Below, piece by piece: positions 43,922-53,463 of a DNA stretch of 64,000 nucleotides. The notes under the pieces are model-generated. The model made no database searches and was not told the origin of the DNA. It worked only from the letters and a program-made list of their open reading frames with translations. Numbering within the stretch: position 1 is the first letter of the stretch; the number at the start of each line of letters is the position of its first letter. The DNA is taken from contig NZ_CP013438.1 in the NCBI RefSeq assembly GCF_001718795.1, positions 744,001 to 808,000 on the forward strand, given 5' to 3'. Position numbers and translations under genes: made by a program. The DNA comes from Burkholderia latens (GTDB lineage Bacteria; Pseudomonadota; Gammaproteobacteria; Burkholderiales; Burkholderiaceae).

Positions 43922-45328
43922 ATGACGGCAAGCGGCTTCCGCGTCGAAGCGGATCTTTTAGGCGAGCGAAGCATTCCGGATGCGGCGTACTACGGCGTCC
44001 ATACGCTGCGCGCAAAGGAGAACTTCGACATTTCCGGGCGCACGATCGCGTCGCTCCCGTATCTCGTCATGGCGCTGGCAGCCGTGAAGGAGGCCGCGGC
44101 CGATGCGAACTGCGAGCTCGGGCTGCTGCCGCGCGCGTATCGTGACGCGATCGCCGCCGCGTGCGTCGAGATCCGTGAAGGCCGCCTGCACGACCAGTTC
44201 GTCGTCGACATCATCCAGGGCGGCGCCGGCACGTCGACCAACATGAACGCGAACGAGGTCATCTGCAATCGCGCGCTCGAAATCATGGGGCATGCGCGTG
44301 GCCAGTATGAATACCTGCATCCGAACGAACACGTGAATCTCGCGCAGAGCACGAACGACGTCTACCCGACCGCGATCCGGATCGCGACGTGCTTTGCCGT
44401 CGAGCATCTGCTCGAAGCGATGGGGCGGCTGCGCGATGCGTTCGCGGAGAAGGCCGATGCGTTCTCGGACCTGCTGAAGCTTGGCCGCACGCAGCTGCAG
44501 GACGCCGTGCCGATGACGCTCGGCCAGGAGTTCTCGACCTACGCGGTGATGGTGACGGAAGACATCGCACGTCTGCAGGAAGCCGGCTGGCTGATGCGCG
44601 AGATCAATCTCGGCGCCACCGCGATCGGCACCGGCATCACCGCGCATCCGCAATATGCGGAGAAGGCGCTGGCCGCGCTGCGGCGCATCACCGGCCTTGA
44701 CCTGAGCACCGCGCCGAACCTCATCGAAGCGACGCAGGATTGCGGCGCGTTCGTGCAGATTTCCGGCGTGCTGAAGCGCATTGCCGTCAAGCTGTCGAAG
44801 ATCTGCAACGACCTGCGGCTGCTGTCGAGCGGCCCGCGCGCCGGCTTCGGCGAGATCAACCTGCCGCCGGTGCAGGCCGGCTCGTCGATCATGCCGGGCA
44901 AGGTGAACCCGGTGATTCCGGAAGTCGTGAACCAGGTCGCATTCGAAGTGTTCGGCAACGACCTGACGGTGACCTTCGCCGCGGAAGCCGGGCAGCTTCA
45001 GCTGAACGCGTTCGAGCCGGTGATCGCGAGCGCGCTGTTCCGCAGCTTCAGCCATCTGACGGCCGCGTGCACGACGCTCACCGACCGCTGCGTGAGCGGG
45101 ATCACCGCGAATCCCGAGCGGCTGCGCGAAACGATGGAGCGTTCGGTCGCGCTCGCGACCGCGCTGAATCCGTACATCGGCTACAAGCGCGCGACCGCCG
45201 TCGCCGCCGAAGCGCACGAGAGCGGCAAGTCGATCCGCGAGGTCGTGCTGGATCGCCAGCTGATGACCGCCGCGCAACTCGACGAAGCGCTGCAGCCCGA
45301 AGCGCTGATCCGTCCGCGCGCGTACTGA
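43922..45328 (+). CDS. aspA: Aspartate ammonia-lyase
   Basis: Deaminates L-aspartate to fumarate and ammonia. 468 residues, fumarase/aspartase superfamily, cytoplasmic homotetramer in known members. Landmarks: [20 protein letters not shown] (about 99-118), the signature [15 protein letters not shown] from Gly320 holding the catalytic Ser loop, and [25 protein letters not shown] lies before the ATG. Followed by a GC-rich 9-bp hairpin (45341-45365) without T tract and then ansP. Confidence 0.95.
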   Translation: MTASGFRVEADLLGERSIPDAAYYGVHTLRAKENFDISGRTIASLPYLVMALAAVKEAAADANCELGLLPRAYRDAIAAACVEIREGRLHDQFVVDIIQGGAGTSTNMNANEVICNRALEIMGHARGQYEYLHPNEHVNLAQSTNDVYPTAIRIATCFAVEHLLEAMGRLRDAFAEKADAFSDLLKLGRTQLQDAVPMTLGQEFSTYAVMVTEDIARLQEAGWLMREINLGATAIGTGITAHPQYAEKALAALRRITGLDLSTAPNLIEATQDCGAFVQISGVLKRIAVKLSKICNDLRLLSSGPRAGFGEINLPPVQAGSSIMPGKVNPVIPEVVNQVAFEVFGNDLTVTFAAEAGQLQLNAFEPVIASALFRSFSHLTAACTTLTDRCVSGITANPERLRETMERSVALATALNPYIGYKRATAVAAEAHESGKSIREVVLDRQLMTAAQLDEALQPEALIRPRAY

Positions 45329-45449
45329 TCCCGGCCACGCGCCGCCGGCGCCTGCCGCCGGCGGCCCGCGCGCGTCGTGCACGCGACGCCCCGGCGACGG
45401 GCGCGACACGTCAACACCCATCAACACACATCAAGAACGGAGACATACC

Positions 45450-46955
45450 ATGAAGCACGCCAGCGAGCGCGCGGTCCACAAGGCCGGCAGCGCCGATCAC
45501 CGTCATGCCGATCGCGACGCGATGTTCGCGTCGCACGAATCCGGTTACGAGAAGCAGTTGAAGCCGCGCCACGTGCAGATGATCGCGATGGGCGGTGCGA
45601 TCGGCACCGGCCTCTTTCTCGGCGCAGGCGGCCGACTGCAGAGCGCGGGTCCCGCGCTGGCCGTCGTGTATCTCGTATGCGGCGTGTTCGCGTTCCTGAT
45701 CATGCGCGCGCTCGGCGAGCTCGTGATGCATCGGCCGACGAGCGGCAGCTTCGTGTCGTATGCGCGCGAGTTCATGGGCGAGCGCGCATCGTTCGTCGCA
45801 GGCTGGATGTACTACCTGAACTGGGCGACCACCGGTATCGTCGATATCACCGCGGTCGCGATCTACATGAAGTACTGGGCCGTGTTCACCGACGTGCCGC
45901 AATGGGTGTTCGCGCTCGGCGCGCTCGGGATCGTGTCGGTGATGAACATGATCGGGGTGAAGGTGTTCGGCGAGATGGAGTTCTGGTTCTCGATCGTGAA
46001 GGTCGGCACGCTCGCATTGTTCCTCGCGGTCGGCGCGGTGTTTCTCGCGAGCGGTCATCCCGTCGCGGGGCAGATGCCGGGTCTGCATCTGATCGCGGAC
46101 CACGGCGGGATCTTTCCGCACGGCCTTCTGCCGGCGGTGCTGATCGTGCAGGGCGTCGTGTTCGCGTACGCGAGCATCGAGCTCGTCGGCGTTGCCGCGG
46201 GCGAGACTGCCGATGCGCGCAAGGTGCTGCCGAAGGCGATCAACAGCGTGATGTGGCGCATCGCACTGTTCTACGTCGGCTCCGTCGTGCTGCTGACGAT
46301 GCTGCTGCCGTGGACGGCCTACAGCGCGCACGAAAGCCCGTTCGTCACGTTCTTCGGCAAGCTCGGCGTGCCGTACGTCGGCACGGTGATGAACGTCGTG
46401 GTGCTGACCGCCGCACTCTCGAGCCTGAACTCCGGTCTCTATTCGACCGGGCGCGTGCTGCGCTCGCTCGCGATGGGCGGCTCCGCGCCGCGCTTCGTGT
46501 CGCGGATGAATGCGCGCGGCGTCCCGTACGGCGGGATCCTCGTCACGGTCGCGGTCAATGCGATCGGCGTGCCGCTGAACTACATCGTGCCGGCGCAGGC
46601 GTTCGAGATTGTGCTGAACATGGCGTCGCTCGGGATCATCACGACCTGGGGCTTCATCGTGATGTGCCAGATTCTGTTCCGCCGCGCGGTCAATCGCGGC
46701 GAGCTGAGCCCGGTATCGTTCCGGATGCCCGGCGCGCCGTTCACGTCGTGGCTGACGCTCGGGTTTCTCGTCAGCGTGCTGGTGCTGATGGCGTTCGATT
46801 ATCCGGGCGGCACGTGGACCGTCGCGATGATTCCGGTCGTCGTGCTCGCGCTGGTGGTCGGCTGGAAACTCGCGAAGCGCGGTGCGGCGCGCGAAGCGGC
46901 GGCTGCCGACGCTGTCGGGACACCGCTTGGCGCCGATCCGGCGGCCAACGTCTGA
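45450..46955 (+). CDS. ansP: L-asparagine permease (AAT family)
   Basis: Amino-acid:proton symporter, 501 residues with 12 membrane segments. The opening conserved stretch [20 protein letters not shown] and [20 protein letters not shown] are the AAT signature; the unusually His/Asp-rich N-terminus and overall similarity to AnsP, plus adjacency to aspA and asparaginase, favour asparagine. Start has GGAGA upstream. Ends at a clear terminator. Confidence 0.85.
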   Translation: MKHASERAVHKAGSADHRHADRDAMFASHESGYEKQLKPRHVQMIAMGGAIGTGLFLGAGGRLQSAGPALAVVYLVCGVFAFLIMRALGELVMHRPTSGSFVSYAREFMGERASFVAGWMYYLNWATTGIVDITAVAIYMKYWAVFTDVPQWVFALGALGIVSVMNMIGVKVFGEMEFWFSIVKVGTLALFLAVGAVFLASGHPVAGQMPGLHLIADHGGIFPHGLLPAVLIVQGVVFAYASIELVGVAAGETADARKVLPKAINSVMWRIALFYVGSVVLLTMLLPWTAYSAHESPFVTFFGKLGVPYVGTVMNVVVLTAALSSLNSGLYSTGRVLRSLAMGGSAPRFVSRMNARGVPYGGILVTVAVNAIGVPLNYIVPAQAFEIVLNMASLGIITTWGFIVMCQILFRRAVNRGELSPVSFRMPGAPFTSWLTLGFLVSVLVLMAFDYPGGTWTVAMIPVVVLALVVGWKLAKRGAAREAAAADAVGTPLGADPAANV

Positions 46956-46963
46956 CGATACGC

Positions 46964-46988
46964 ACGGGCGGCTTCGGCCGCCCGTTTT
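46964..46988 (+). terminator. Rho-independent terminator of the aspA-ansP unit
   Basis: ACGGGCGGC, TTCG loop, GCCGCCCGT, directly followed by TTT: nine-pair stem with the stable TTCG tetraloop and T tract, nine bases past the ansP stop and ending right at the convergent esterase. Confidence 0.85.
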
Positions 46989-46990
46989 GC

Positions 46991-47680
46991 TTAGTTCAAC
47001 CCGCTGCGTGCGGCGACCCAACGGCCGAACTCGCGGGCCATCGGCGCGGTGAGCTCGTGGCCGGCGTCGTAGAGCCGCGTATCGTGCGCGACGCCAAGCG
47101 CCGTCAGCTTCGCGTCCGCCGTCTCGGCCCACGCGACCGGCAGCTTGTCGTCGAAGCGGCCGTGCATCACCAGTGCATGGAGCGCGCTCAATGCATCGCG
47201 CGGTGCGATCAGCGGATCGATCTCCGGCAGGATGCGGCCGCACAGCACCGCGAATGCAGCAACGTCGGCCGGGGATGTGAGGCCGACGCTCGCGCTCATG
47301 ATCCCGCCCTGGCTGAAGCCGGCGATCACGGTGGGGATTGCGGGAGCGCCCTTTCCCGTGTCTTGTCGGCTCAATGTACGCAGCAGCGTGATCAACTGCA
47401 CGCGGCTCGCCTCGGCGCGGGCCGCGTCGATTTCGGGGCCGTTCGCGCCGAAGCGCACCGGAAACCACGCGTACTGGTTCGGACCTAACGTCAGCGGGCC
47501 GCGGACGAACGCGATTTCGATGCGCGGGTCGAGCGTGCCGGCCAGGTTCAGCAGGTTGGTCTCGTTGCCGCCGACGCCGTGCGGCAACAACAGGCGGCTC
47601 GCTGCGCGGCCGGCGGCCGGGCGCAGCAGGTACTGGAGGCCGGATTCGGGGGCGGTGGTCAGCGGCAGGACGTCGGTCAT
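46991..47680 (-). CDS. Alpha/beta-hydrolase, carboxylesterase/phospholipase family
   Basis: 229 residues, YpfH/carboxylesterase-like. Nucleophile Ser123 in GFSQGG; LLPHGVGGNETNL holds the oxyanion site; the other triad members are likely Asp178 in GRFDDKL and His208 in DAGHEL. Soluble, no signal peptide. Convergent to ansP. Substrate unknown. Confidence 0.88.
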   Translation of the reverse strand: MTDVLPLTTAPESGLQYLLRPAAGRAASRLLLPHGVGGNETNLLNLAGTLDPRIEIAFVRGPLTLGPNQYAWFPVRFGANGPEIDAARAEASRVQLITLLRTLSRQDTGKGAPAIPTVIAGFSQGGIMSASVGLTSPADVAAFAVLCGRILPEIDPLIAPRDALSALHALVMHGRFDDKLPVAWAETADAKLTALGVAHDTRLYDAGHELTAPMAREFGRWVAARSGLN

Positions 47681-48127
47681 TGCTAAGGGTTCGGTTGGGG
47701 AATGAGTCGACAGTCTAGAGCGCGCGTGCGGTGACGGGAATCGTCCCGGCGGCGATTGATTGTTTCCTCATCGGAATGAATGTGCGCCCGCAGCGTGTCG
47801 AAAATGCAGGGCGGTTGCGTGTGCTGCAGCGCGGGCAGCGCGACGCGCTGCAACGCCCGCTCGTCAATATGCGCGTCGGACGAGTCGCCATCGCAGCGCA
47901 CAGTGGCTGGAAATCTCTGTTTTTTTTGCAGCCGAGGCGGCGGGTTAACGGCCAATCCGCCAGAAACTTTAGGAATTTCTCCCTGCAATTGATCATTGCG
48001 ATTTCTTCAATGACCGATCGATTTTCAGTCATCGGACGGTCATACACCTTCCCCGATAATTCGGCGCTCACATTCTTTCATTAGACCAAACGGCGGTCGT
48101 ACCGGATCGCTGCGGGGAGCTGTACTT
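47681..48127. other. Intergenic region upstream of the chemosensory operon
   Basis: 447 bases between divergent genes; no gene seen. Locally AT-rich with a T8 run near 47919. CCCCGATAAT at 48051-48060 has a sigma-70-like GATAAT and also matches seven of eight bases of a sigma-28 type -10 (GCCGATAA); no good -35 of either class was found. Confidence 0.4.
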
Positions 48128-50518
48128 ATGACCATCCGTCATCGCATTACGCTGCTAGTCGTCCTGACGTTTTTCGCGCTGTCCGCGATCGGCGTGTACG
48201 CCGTGTACCAGACGCGCAAGAGCGCGGCCGACGTGCGTCAGGTCACCCAGGGGATCGTGCCGAGCGCGCTTGCGTCGGCCGATCTCGTCGCCGACGTGAA
48301 GAACATCCAGATCGCGACGATGACGCTCGTGTACGCGCCCGATGCAAACACGGCCGCGCAGGCGCGCGACGAACTGAAGGCGAAACAGGCCGCGTTGCGC
48401 ACCGCGCTCGACGCGCAGGCGAAATCGGCCGTCGGACACGCGCAGGAGGGACTCGTCGCGCAGGCAAGGGACAGCGCGACGAACTATTTCGCCGCCATCG
48501 ACGACACCGTGAAGATGAAGGCCGACGGCAAGCCCGAGATGGCGCAGGCGTACCTGTTCGCGAACGTCGCGCAGTATCGCGACGAGCTCGAAAGCATCGT
48601 CGACACGCTGCGCGTCGAGAAGAACCGCCAGAAGGACGACGCGATCCGCGCGCTGAACGGGATGCTGTCGACGACGGCGACTGCGATCGGCGGCGTCGCG
48701 GGCACGGCCGTCGTGCTGCTGACCGCGCTCGGCTTCGTGCTGTACCGGCAGATCACGCGTCCGCTGAGCCGGATGCAGACGATGATGAGCGAGATCGCGA
48801 CGAGCCAGGACTTCACGCGCCGCGTGCCGGTGGGCCGGATGGACGAGATCGGCCATTCGATCGTCGCGTTCAACGGGATGATCGAGAAGATCCAGGAGAA
48901 CGCTGCGCAACTGAAGCAGAAAACGGCCGACATTCAGGCGATGCTGCAGAACATGCAGCAGGGGATCCTGACCGTCGTTGAAGGCGGCGTCGTGCACGCC
49001 GAGTATTCGGCCTACCTCGAGACGATCTTCGAAACCGGCGACATTGCCGGCCGCGACCTGATGGCGCTGGTATTCGACGACTCGAGCATCGGCTCCGACG
49101 CGCGCTCGCAGGTCGACGCGGCCGTGCATGCGTGCCTCGGCGAGGACAGCATGAACTTCGCGTTCAACGAGCATCTGCTCGTCAACGAAGTCGCGAAGCG
49201 GATGCCCGACGGCCGCGAGAAATGGCTCGACCTGAGCTGGTCGGCAATCACCGACGAGACCGACACGGTCGTGCGGCTGATGCTGTGCGTGCGCGACGTG
49301 ACGGAGATTCGCGAGTTGACCGCGCAGGCCGGCGAGCAGCAGCGTCGTCTCGAGATGATCGGCGAGATCCTGTCGATCAGCCAGGACAAGTTCCACGACT
49401 TCGTGCACAGCGCGAAGGGCTTCCTCAGCGAGAACGAGCGGATGATTCGCCAGCACGAACGCGCTGATCACTCGATCGTCGCGGCGCTGTTCCGCAACAT
49501 GCACACGATCAAGGGCAATGCGCGCACGTACAGCCTGCAGCACTTGACCAACATCGTGCACGAGGCCGAGCAGGCGTACGAATCGCTGCGCCGCGCGGAC
49601 GGCGGCCCCGAGTGGAACCGCGACGCGCTGATGGAGGATCTGGCCCGCGTGCGCGACGCGGTCGACCACTACGCGACGATCAACGCGGTCACGCTCGGCC
49701 GTCACGGCGAACCGGCGCAGCACGGCGGCGCCGACTATCTGATGGTCGAGCGCGCGCACATCCGCGAGAGCCTGCGCATGCTCGACGGCGCGGATCCGGC
49801 GAACGCGAGCGACTGGCGCGCGGCACGCGATTCGGTGCGCCGCCTGCTGAGCCAGCTTGGCACGCATGGCATCGGCGACGCGCTGGGCGGCGTGATCGAG
49901 TCGCTGCCGTCGCTTGCGGCCGAGCTCGGCAAGCCGGCGCCGGTCGTGCATATCGACAGCAACGGTCATCGCGTGCGCAGCGAAATCGGCGCGACGCTGA
50001 AGAACGTGTTCATGCACCTGCTGCGCAATGCGATCGACCACGGGATCGAAACGTCCGACGAACGGCGCGCGGCCGGCAAGCCGGCGGCAGGGAAGATCGA
50101 CATCGCGGTCGACGTCGACGACGATGCGCTGCGTTTCGTGCTCGGCGACGACGGCCGCGGGCTGGCACTCGACCGGATTCGCGCGATCGCGCGCGAGCGC
50201 GGCTGGATCGACGCCGGCAACGAAGCCGAGTTGACCGATGAAGCGGTGGCCGAACTGATCTTCCGTCCGGGTTTCTCGACGGCACGCGCGGTGACCGAGG
50301 TGTCGGGGCGCGGCGTCGGGATGGACGCGGTGCGCAACTTCCTGAAGCGCGACGGCGGAGACATCGCGCTGCGCTTCATCGACGATCGAGTCGGCGCGTC
50401 GTATCGCGCATTCGAGACGATCGTTTCGCTGCCCGCACGTTTCGCAGCGGACGGCGCGAACCATGACGTCGAGCAGCCGGCCCGCGTCGGCCTCGCGAAC
50501 GTCGCCGCGACGGAGTGA
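48128..50518 (+). CDS. Membrane CheA-like hybrid: sensor, HAMP, Hpt and histidine-kinase ATPase domains
   Basis: 796 residues. An MCP-like four-helix sensor (about 35-180) lies between membrane segments at 8-26 and 186-206, followed by HAMP (207-260), a PAS-like region (270-395), an Hpt domain with phosphoryl-accepting His459 in NMHTIKGNARTYSL, and a CheA-type ATPase domain with N box HLLRNAIDHGIET and G boxes DDGRGLAL and GRGVGMD. It stops after the ATPase domain: no CheW-like domain and no separate dimerisation domain are evident. So it senses like a receptor and phosphorylates like CheA. First gene of a five-gene unit. Confidence 0.88.
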   Translation: MTIRHRITLLVVLTFFALSAIGVYAVYQTRKSAADVRQVTQGIVPSALASADLVADVKNIQIATMTLVYAPDANTAAQARDELKAKQAALRTALDAQAKSAVGHAQEGLVAQARDSATNYFAAIDDTVKMKADGKPEMAQAYLFANVAQYRDELESIVDTLRVEKNRQKDDAIRALNGMLSTTATAIGGVAGTAVVLLTALGFVLYRQITRPLSRMQTMMSEIATSQDFTRRVPVGRMDEIGHSIVAFNGMIEKIQENAAQLKQKTADIQAMLQNMQQGILTVVEGGVVHAEYSAYLETIFETGDIAGRDLMALVFDDSSIGSDARSQVDAAVHACLGEDSMNFAFNEHLLVNEVAKRMPDGREKWLDLSWSAITDETDTVVRLMLCVRDVTEIRELTAQAGEQQRRLEMIGEILSISQDKFHDFVHSAKGFLSENERMIRQHERADHSIVAALFRNMHTIKGNARTYSLQHLTNIVHEAEQAYESLRRADGGPEWNRDALMEDLARVRDAVDHYATINAVTLGRHGEPAQHGGADYLMVERAHIRESLRMLDGADPANASDWRAARDSVRRLLSQLGTHGIGDALGGVIESLPSLAAELGKPAPVVHIDSNGHRVRSEIGATLKNVFMHLLRNAIDHGIETSDERRAAGKPAAGKIDIAVDVDDDALRFVLGDDGRGLALDRIRAIARERGWIDAGNEAELTDEAVAELIFRPGFSTARAVTEVSGRGVGMDAVRNFLKRDGGDIALRFIDDRVGASYRAFETIVSLPARFAADGANHDVEQPARVGLANVAATE

Positions 50519-50520
50519 TC

Positions 50521-51261
50521 GTGCAAGCGTGGATGATTCATGTCGGGTGCGCGTTGGCGGGCGGCCTCGTGGTCGCGGCGATCGCCGCGATCGTCTGCCG
50601 GATCGCGCGTGCGCGGCTCGTCGCGGCGATGACGCGCGAAGACGACGCATTGCGCAACGCGCTCGGCGCGGCGCAAACGCGCGCAGACGAAGCCGCGGCC
50701 GCGCATGCCGAAGCGGCGCACGCATGGGCCCGGCGCGAAGCGGAGCTGGAGGAGCGCGTCGCGCGCGAGGCGGCCGATGCGGGCGAACGGCGCGACGCGC
50801 TGCAGGCGCTTGCGGCCGAACGCACTGCGTTGTCGCAGCTTGCGACGAAACTCGCCGACGAGGCGGCGCGGCTGCGCGGGCTTGCCGGCACGTTCGAGCG
50901 CTGGCACGAACAGATGATTTCGCTGACCACGCAGAACCAGGACATGCGCACGAAGAATCAGGAATTGTCCGCGATCGTCGCGCATGTATCGATCGTATCG
51001 CTGAACGCGTCGATCGAAGCCGCGCGCGCGGGGGCCGCCGGACGCGGTTTCTCGATCGTCGCAAGCGAGGTGCGCGGGCTCGCCGCACGTTCGCAGCAAC
51101 TGTCGAACAGCTATCGCGACAGCCTGAACCGCAACGACCTCGTGACGGCCGCGACCTTCCAGGACATCCAGGCCGGCGGCAAGATGATCACCGCCGCGCT
51201 CGCGACGGTCGAGACGCTCGCGGGGCAACTGCATGCACGGCTCGAAGGAGCGGCAGCGTGA
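50521..51261 (+). CDS. MCP signalling-domain membrane protein without sensor domain
   Basis: 246 residues: one N-terminal membrane segment (about 5-27), a long Ala/Glu/Arg-rich coiled coil and the methyl-accepting protein hairpin tip at about 150-190 (IVSLNASIEAARAGAAGRGF, then SIVASEVRGLAARSQQ). There is no periplasmic domain. Start is taken as GTG 50521 (GGAG five bases upstream); GTG 50515, overlapping the previous stop, is also possible. Ends in GTGA overlap with the next gene. Likely couples the upstream kinase to the rest of the pathway. Confidence 0.82.
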   Translation: MQAWMIHVGCALAGGLVVAAIAAIVCRIARARLVAAMTREDDALRNALGAAQTRADEAAAAHAEAAHAWARREAELEERVAREAADAGERRDALQALAAERTALSQLATKLADEAARLRGLAGTFERWHEQMISLTTQNQDMRTKNQELSAIVAHVSIVSLNASIEAARAGAAGRGFSIVASEVRGLAARSQQLSNSYRDSLNRNDLVTAATFQDIQAGGKMITAALATVETLAGQLHARLEGAAA

Positions 51262-51842
51262 TCAGCGCGCAGGCCCGAGCCGCTTTCGAGCGGATCTTCT
51301 TCGATGCGGCGCGCACGCGGCTCGCGTCCGGCGGCGCATGCGAGATCCGGCCGGTCGTCGTCAATACGCACGACGTGCCGCACGATTCGCCGCGCGCGAG
51401 CGCGCGCGCGACGCCGAAGGTCGCCGAGCACGTCGCGGTGCTGACGATCTCCGCGCTGTATTTCCGGCTGTTGCTCGCGCTGCGCTTTCGCGAGGACGAG
51501 CCGACGCGCCGGCATTTCGCTGCGTTGTCTCCCGGCTCGGGCACGCAGCGGCCGCTGCCCGAAGCGTTCATGGAGGTCGCGAACCTGTGCTGCGGCGCGA
51601 TCAACCAGGCATTGACGATGCCGTTCCCCGATCTCGGGATGTCGACGCCTTACCTGCTGAGCGGCGCGAGCGTCGACTATCTGCCGGCGCTGAATCCCGA
51701 TCACGTGGCCGCTTATGACGTGACGCTCGACGGCGACGTGCGGATCGGTGCGACGCTGTGCGTGTGCGCGAATGCGCCGGTCGACTTCCACGTGCCGGAA
51801 GCGGCCGCTGTCGACACCGGCGGCGAACTCGAACTGTTCTGA
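51258..51842 (+). CDS. CheC/CheX-type phosphatase-like protein
   Basis: 194 residues. The CheX-type active-site pattern ExxN is present as Glu106-V-A-Asn109 in FMEVANLCCGAINQALTM, followed by Pro 22 residues on, as in CheC/CheX proteins that dephosphorylate CheY. N-terminal part has VAEHVAVLTISALYFRLLLA. Begins with GTG overlapping the MCP stop; GGAG upstream. The last six residues, GELELF, recur at the end of the next protein. Confidence 0.72.
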   Translation: MISAQARAAFERIFFDAARTRLASGGACEIRPVVVNTHDVPHDSPRASARATPKVAEHVAVLTISALYFRLLLALRFREDEPTRRHFAALSPGSGTQRPLPEAFMEVANLCCGAINQALTMPFPDLGMSTPYLLSGASVDYLPALNPDHVAAYDVTLDGDVRIGATLCVCANAPVDFHVPEAAAVDTGGELELF

Positions 51843-51864
51843 CCGATTCCGAGGACTTCCGGAG

Positions 51865-52824
51865 ATGACCGTAGACCAACCCGTCAGCAAGGTGCTGGTG
51901 CTCGACGACAGCCGCGCGCACGCGGCGGCGATCAAGCGCTTCTGCGACGAGCACAACCTCGTTGGCCTTACCGTGCGGCGCAACCGGCTGCTGAAAGTGC
52001 TGCGCTCGAACATCGATCTCGGCGCGATTCTGCTCGCCGAAGACTACGGCGGCTCGCCGGCCGAAAGCGCGATCGTCGCCACGCAGATCGACGCGCTGCG
52101 GCCGGAACTGCCGATCATCCTGCGCCGCACGTCGGACGCGGCGCGCGATGCGCTGCCCGCTGCACTCGCCCGCGTCGCATGCGCGGCCTACGCCGCCGAC
52201 GATCTGACGCCGCTCAAGCGCGCGATCGGCGAATACCTGTTCAGCCGCGACTACCCGAACGCGCTCGTGCGAGGCATCGCAGAGATCACCGAGGCGCGTC
52301 TCGACGGCCTGTTCCCGGGCATGACGATCGAGCGCGACACGCCGTGCATCGTCCGCGACCAGATCATCTTCGGCGAAGTGTTCAGCCTGATTGCGCTGGA
52401 AAGCGCGTGGTGCCGCGGTTACATGCTGTTGCAGACGAGCGAGCAGCCGCTGCTCGACATGATCGGCGGCACGCGCGACGACGGCCGCGCACCTGATTTC
52501 CGCGACGTGAACAGCGTGCTGGGCGAGTTGACCAACCTCGTGTGGGGCGCGTTCAAGAACCGTTATCTCGGCGACGCGGAGGCGCTCGCGCGGCATCCGG
52601 TGCAGGTGCCGCTCGTCGTCAATCACAAGCAGAAGTTCATTTCGTTCGGCGGAGACTGTCCGCAGCTCTGCTTCAAATACCGGATGACCGACCCTGCATC
52701 GGGGCGCTCGGTGCAGCTCGACCAGCGTTTCGTGTTCAGCCTGAGCTGGTCGCCGGAAGATTTCCGCGAGTCGGTGCACGACGTCGGGCCGATGGTCGAG
52801 TCGGGCGAACTCGAACTGTTTTGA
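51865..52824 (+). CDS. Degenerate receiver fused to a CheX-like phosphatase domain
   Basis: 319 residues. The N-terminal 125 look like a receiver (VLVLDDSRAHAAAIKRFCDE), but the phosphoacceptor site is replaced (ILLAEDYGG) and the conserved Lys is missing (AAYAADDLTP), so it is probably not phosphorylated. The C-terminal domain carries Ser217-x3-Glu221-x2-Asn224, the full CheC/CheX active-site pattern (SVLGELTN). Ends GELELF like its neighbour. GGAG four bases before ATG; 22 bases after the previous stop. Confidence 0.75.
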   Translation: MTVDQPVSKVLVLDDSRAHAAAIKRFCDEHNLVGLTVRRNRLLKVLRSNIDLGAILLAEDYGGSPAESAIVATQIDALRPELPIILRRTSDAARDALPAALARVACAAYAADDLTPLKRAIGEYLFSRDYPNALVRGIAEITEARLDGLFPGMTIERDTPCIVRDQIIFGEVFSLIALESAWCRGYMLLQTSEQPLLDMIGGTRDDGRAPDFRDVNSVLGELTNLVWGAFKNRYLGDAEALARHPVQVPLVVNHKQKFISFGGDCPQLCFKYRMTDPASGRSVQLDQRFVFSLSWSPEDFRESVHDVGPMVESGELELF

Positions 52825-52870
52825 ATGGCATATCGACTGTTGAAGTCGGCAACAACGAAAGGGGAAGACG

Positions 52871-53236
52871 ATGGCAAAGATTCTGGTGGTCGACGATTCT
52901 GGTACGGTTCGCGATGAAGTCGCGGGTTTCCTGCGCAATCACGGGCTCGACGTCGCGACCGCGGTGGACGGCAAGGACGGGCTCGCGAAGCTCAAGGCGA
53001 CGCCGGGCGTTCGCCTCGTAATCAGCGACGTGAACATGCCGAACATGGACGGCCTGACGATGGCCGAGAAGATTCGCGGCGAACTGGCGAACGCGTCGGT
53101 CAACATCGTGATGCTGACGACCGAAAGCAGCCCGGCGATGAAGGAGCGCGGCAAGGCGGCCGGCGTGAAGGGCTGGATCGTGAAACCGTTCAAGGGCGAC
53201 GCGGTGCTCGACGCGCTGAAGAAGCTCGCGGGCTGA
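52871..53236 (+). CDS. Stand-alone CheY-like response regulator
   Basis: 121 residues, single receiver: acid pair ILVVDDSGTVR, phosphoacceptor Asp53 in LVISDVNMPNMDG, Thr in VMLTTES, Lys105 in WIVKPF, all canonical. Expected phosphorylation target of the Hpt/kinase protein and substrate of the CheX-like proteins. No output domain, so it must bind another target. AAAGGGGAAG upstream of ATG. Confidence 0.92.
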   Translation: MAKILVVDDSGTVRDEVAGFLRNHGLDVATAVDGKDGLAKLKATPGVRLVISDVNMPNMDGLTMAEKIRGELANASVNIVMLTTESSPAMKERGKAAGVKGWIVKPFKGDAVLDALKKLAG

Positions 53237-53463
53237 CGGCGTGCGCGGGCGGTGCGCCGCCGTCGGACGGCGCCTCGCCGAGCAACCGGCGGCGCGCGCC
53301 CGGCTCGGCGGCGCGCGTAACGTGCAGCGCATGCCGGCGGTCGCTCCGCTGGACGTCGCCCGCAATGTGGCGCACGATTCGTGATCATGCCGATCGCGAA
53401 TCGGGGCGGCAGCCGCCCGCGCCATCCGTTCACGGCCGATCCAATCTCGTCGAGCGGAGCAAC

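Noticed and set aside
48033..48060. A sigma-28 (flagellar) promoter ahead of the chemosensory operon
   Set aside because: The -10-like CCCGATAA is good but nothing resembling TAAAGTTT is found at the right distance, so it is listed only as a candidate box.
48155..51088. A 977-codon open frame opposite the chemosensory kinase
   Set aside because: Antisense to a gene with clear domains; residue composition (Arg, His, Asp, Val runs) is that of a shadow frame.
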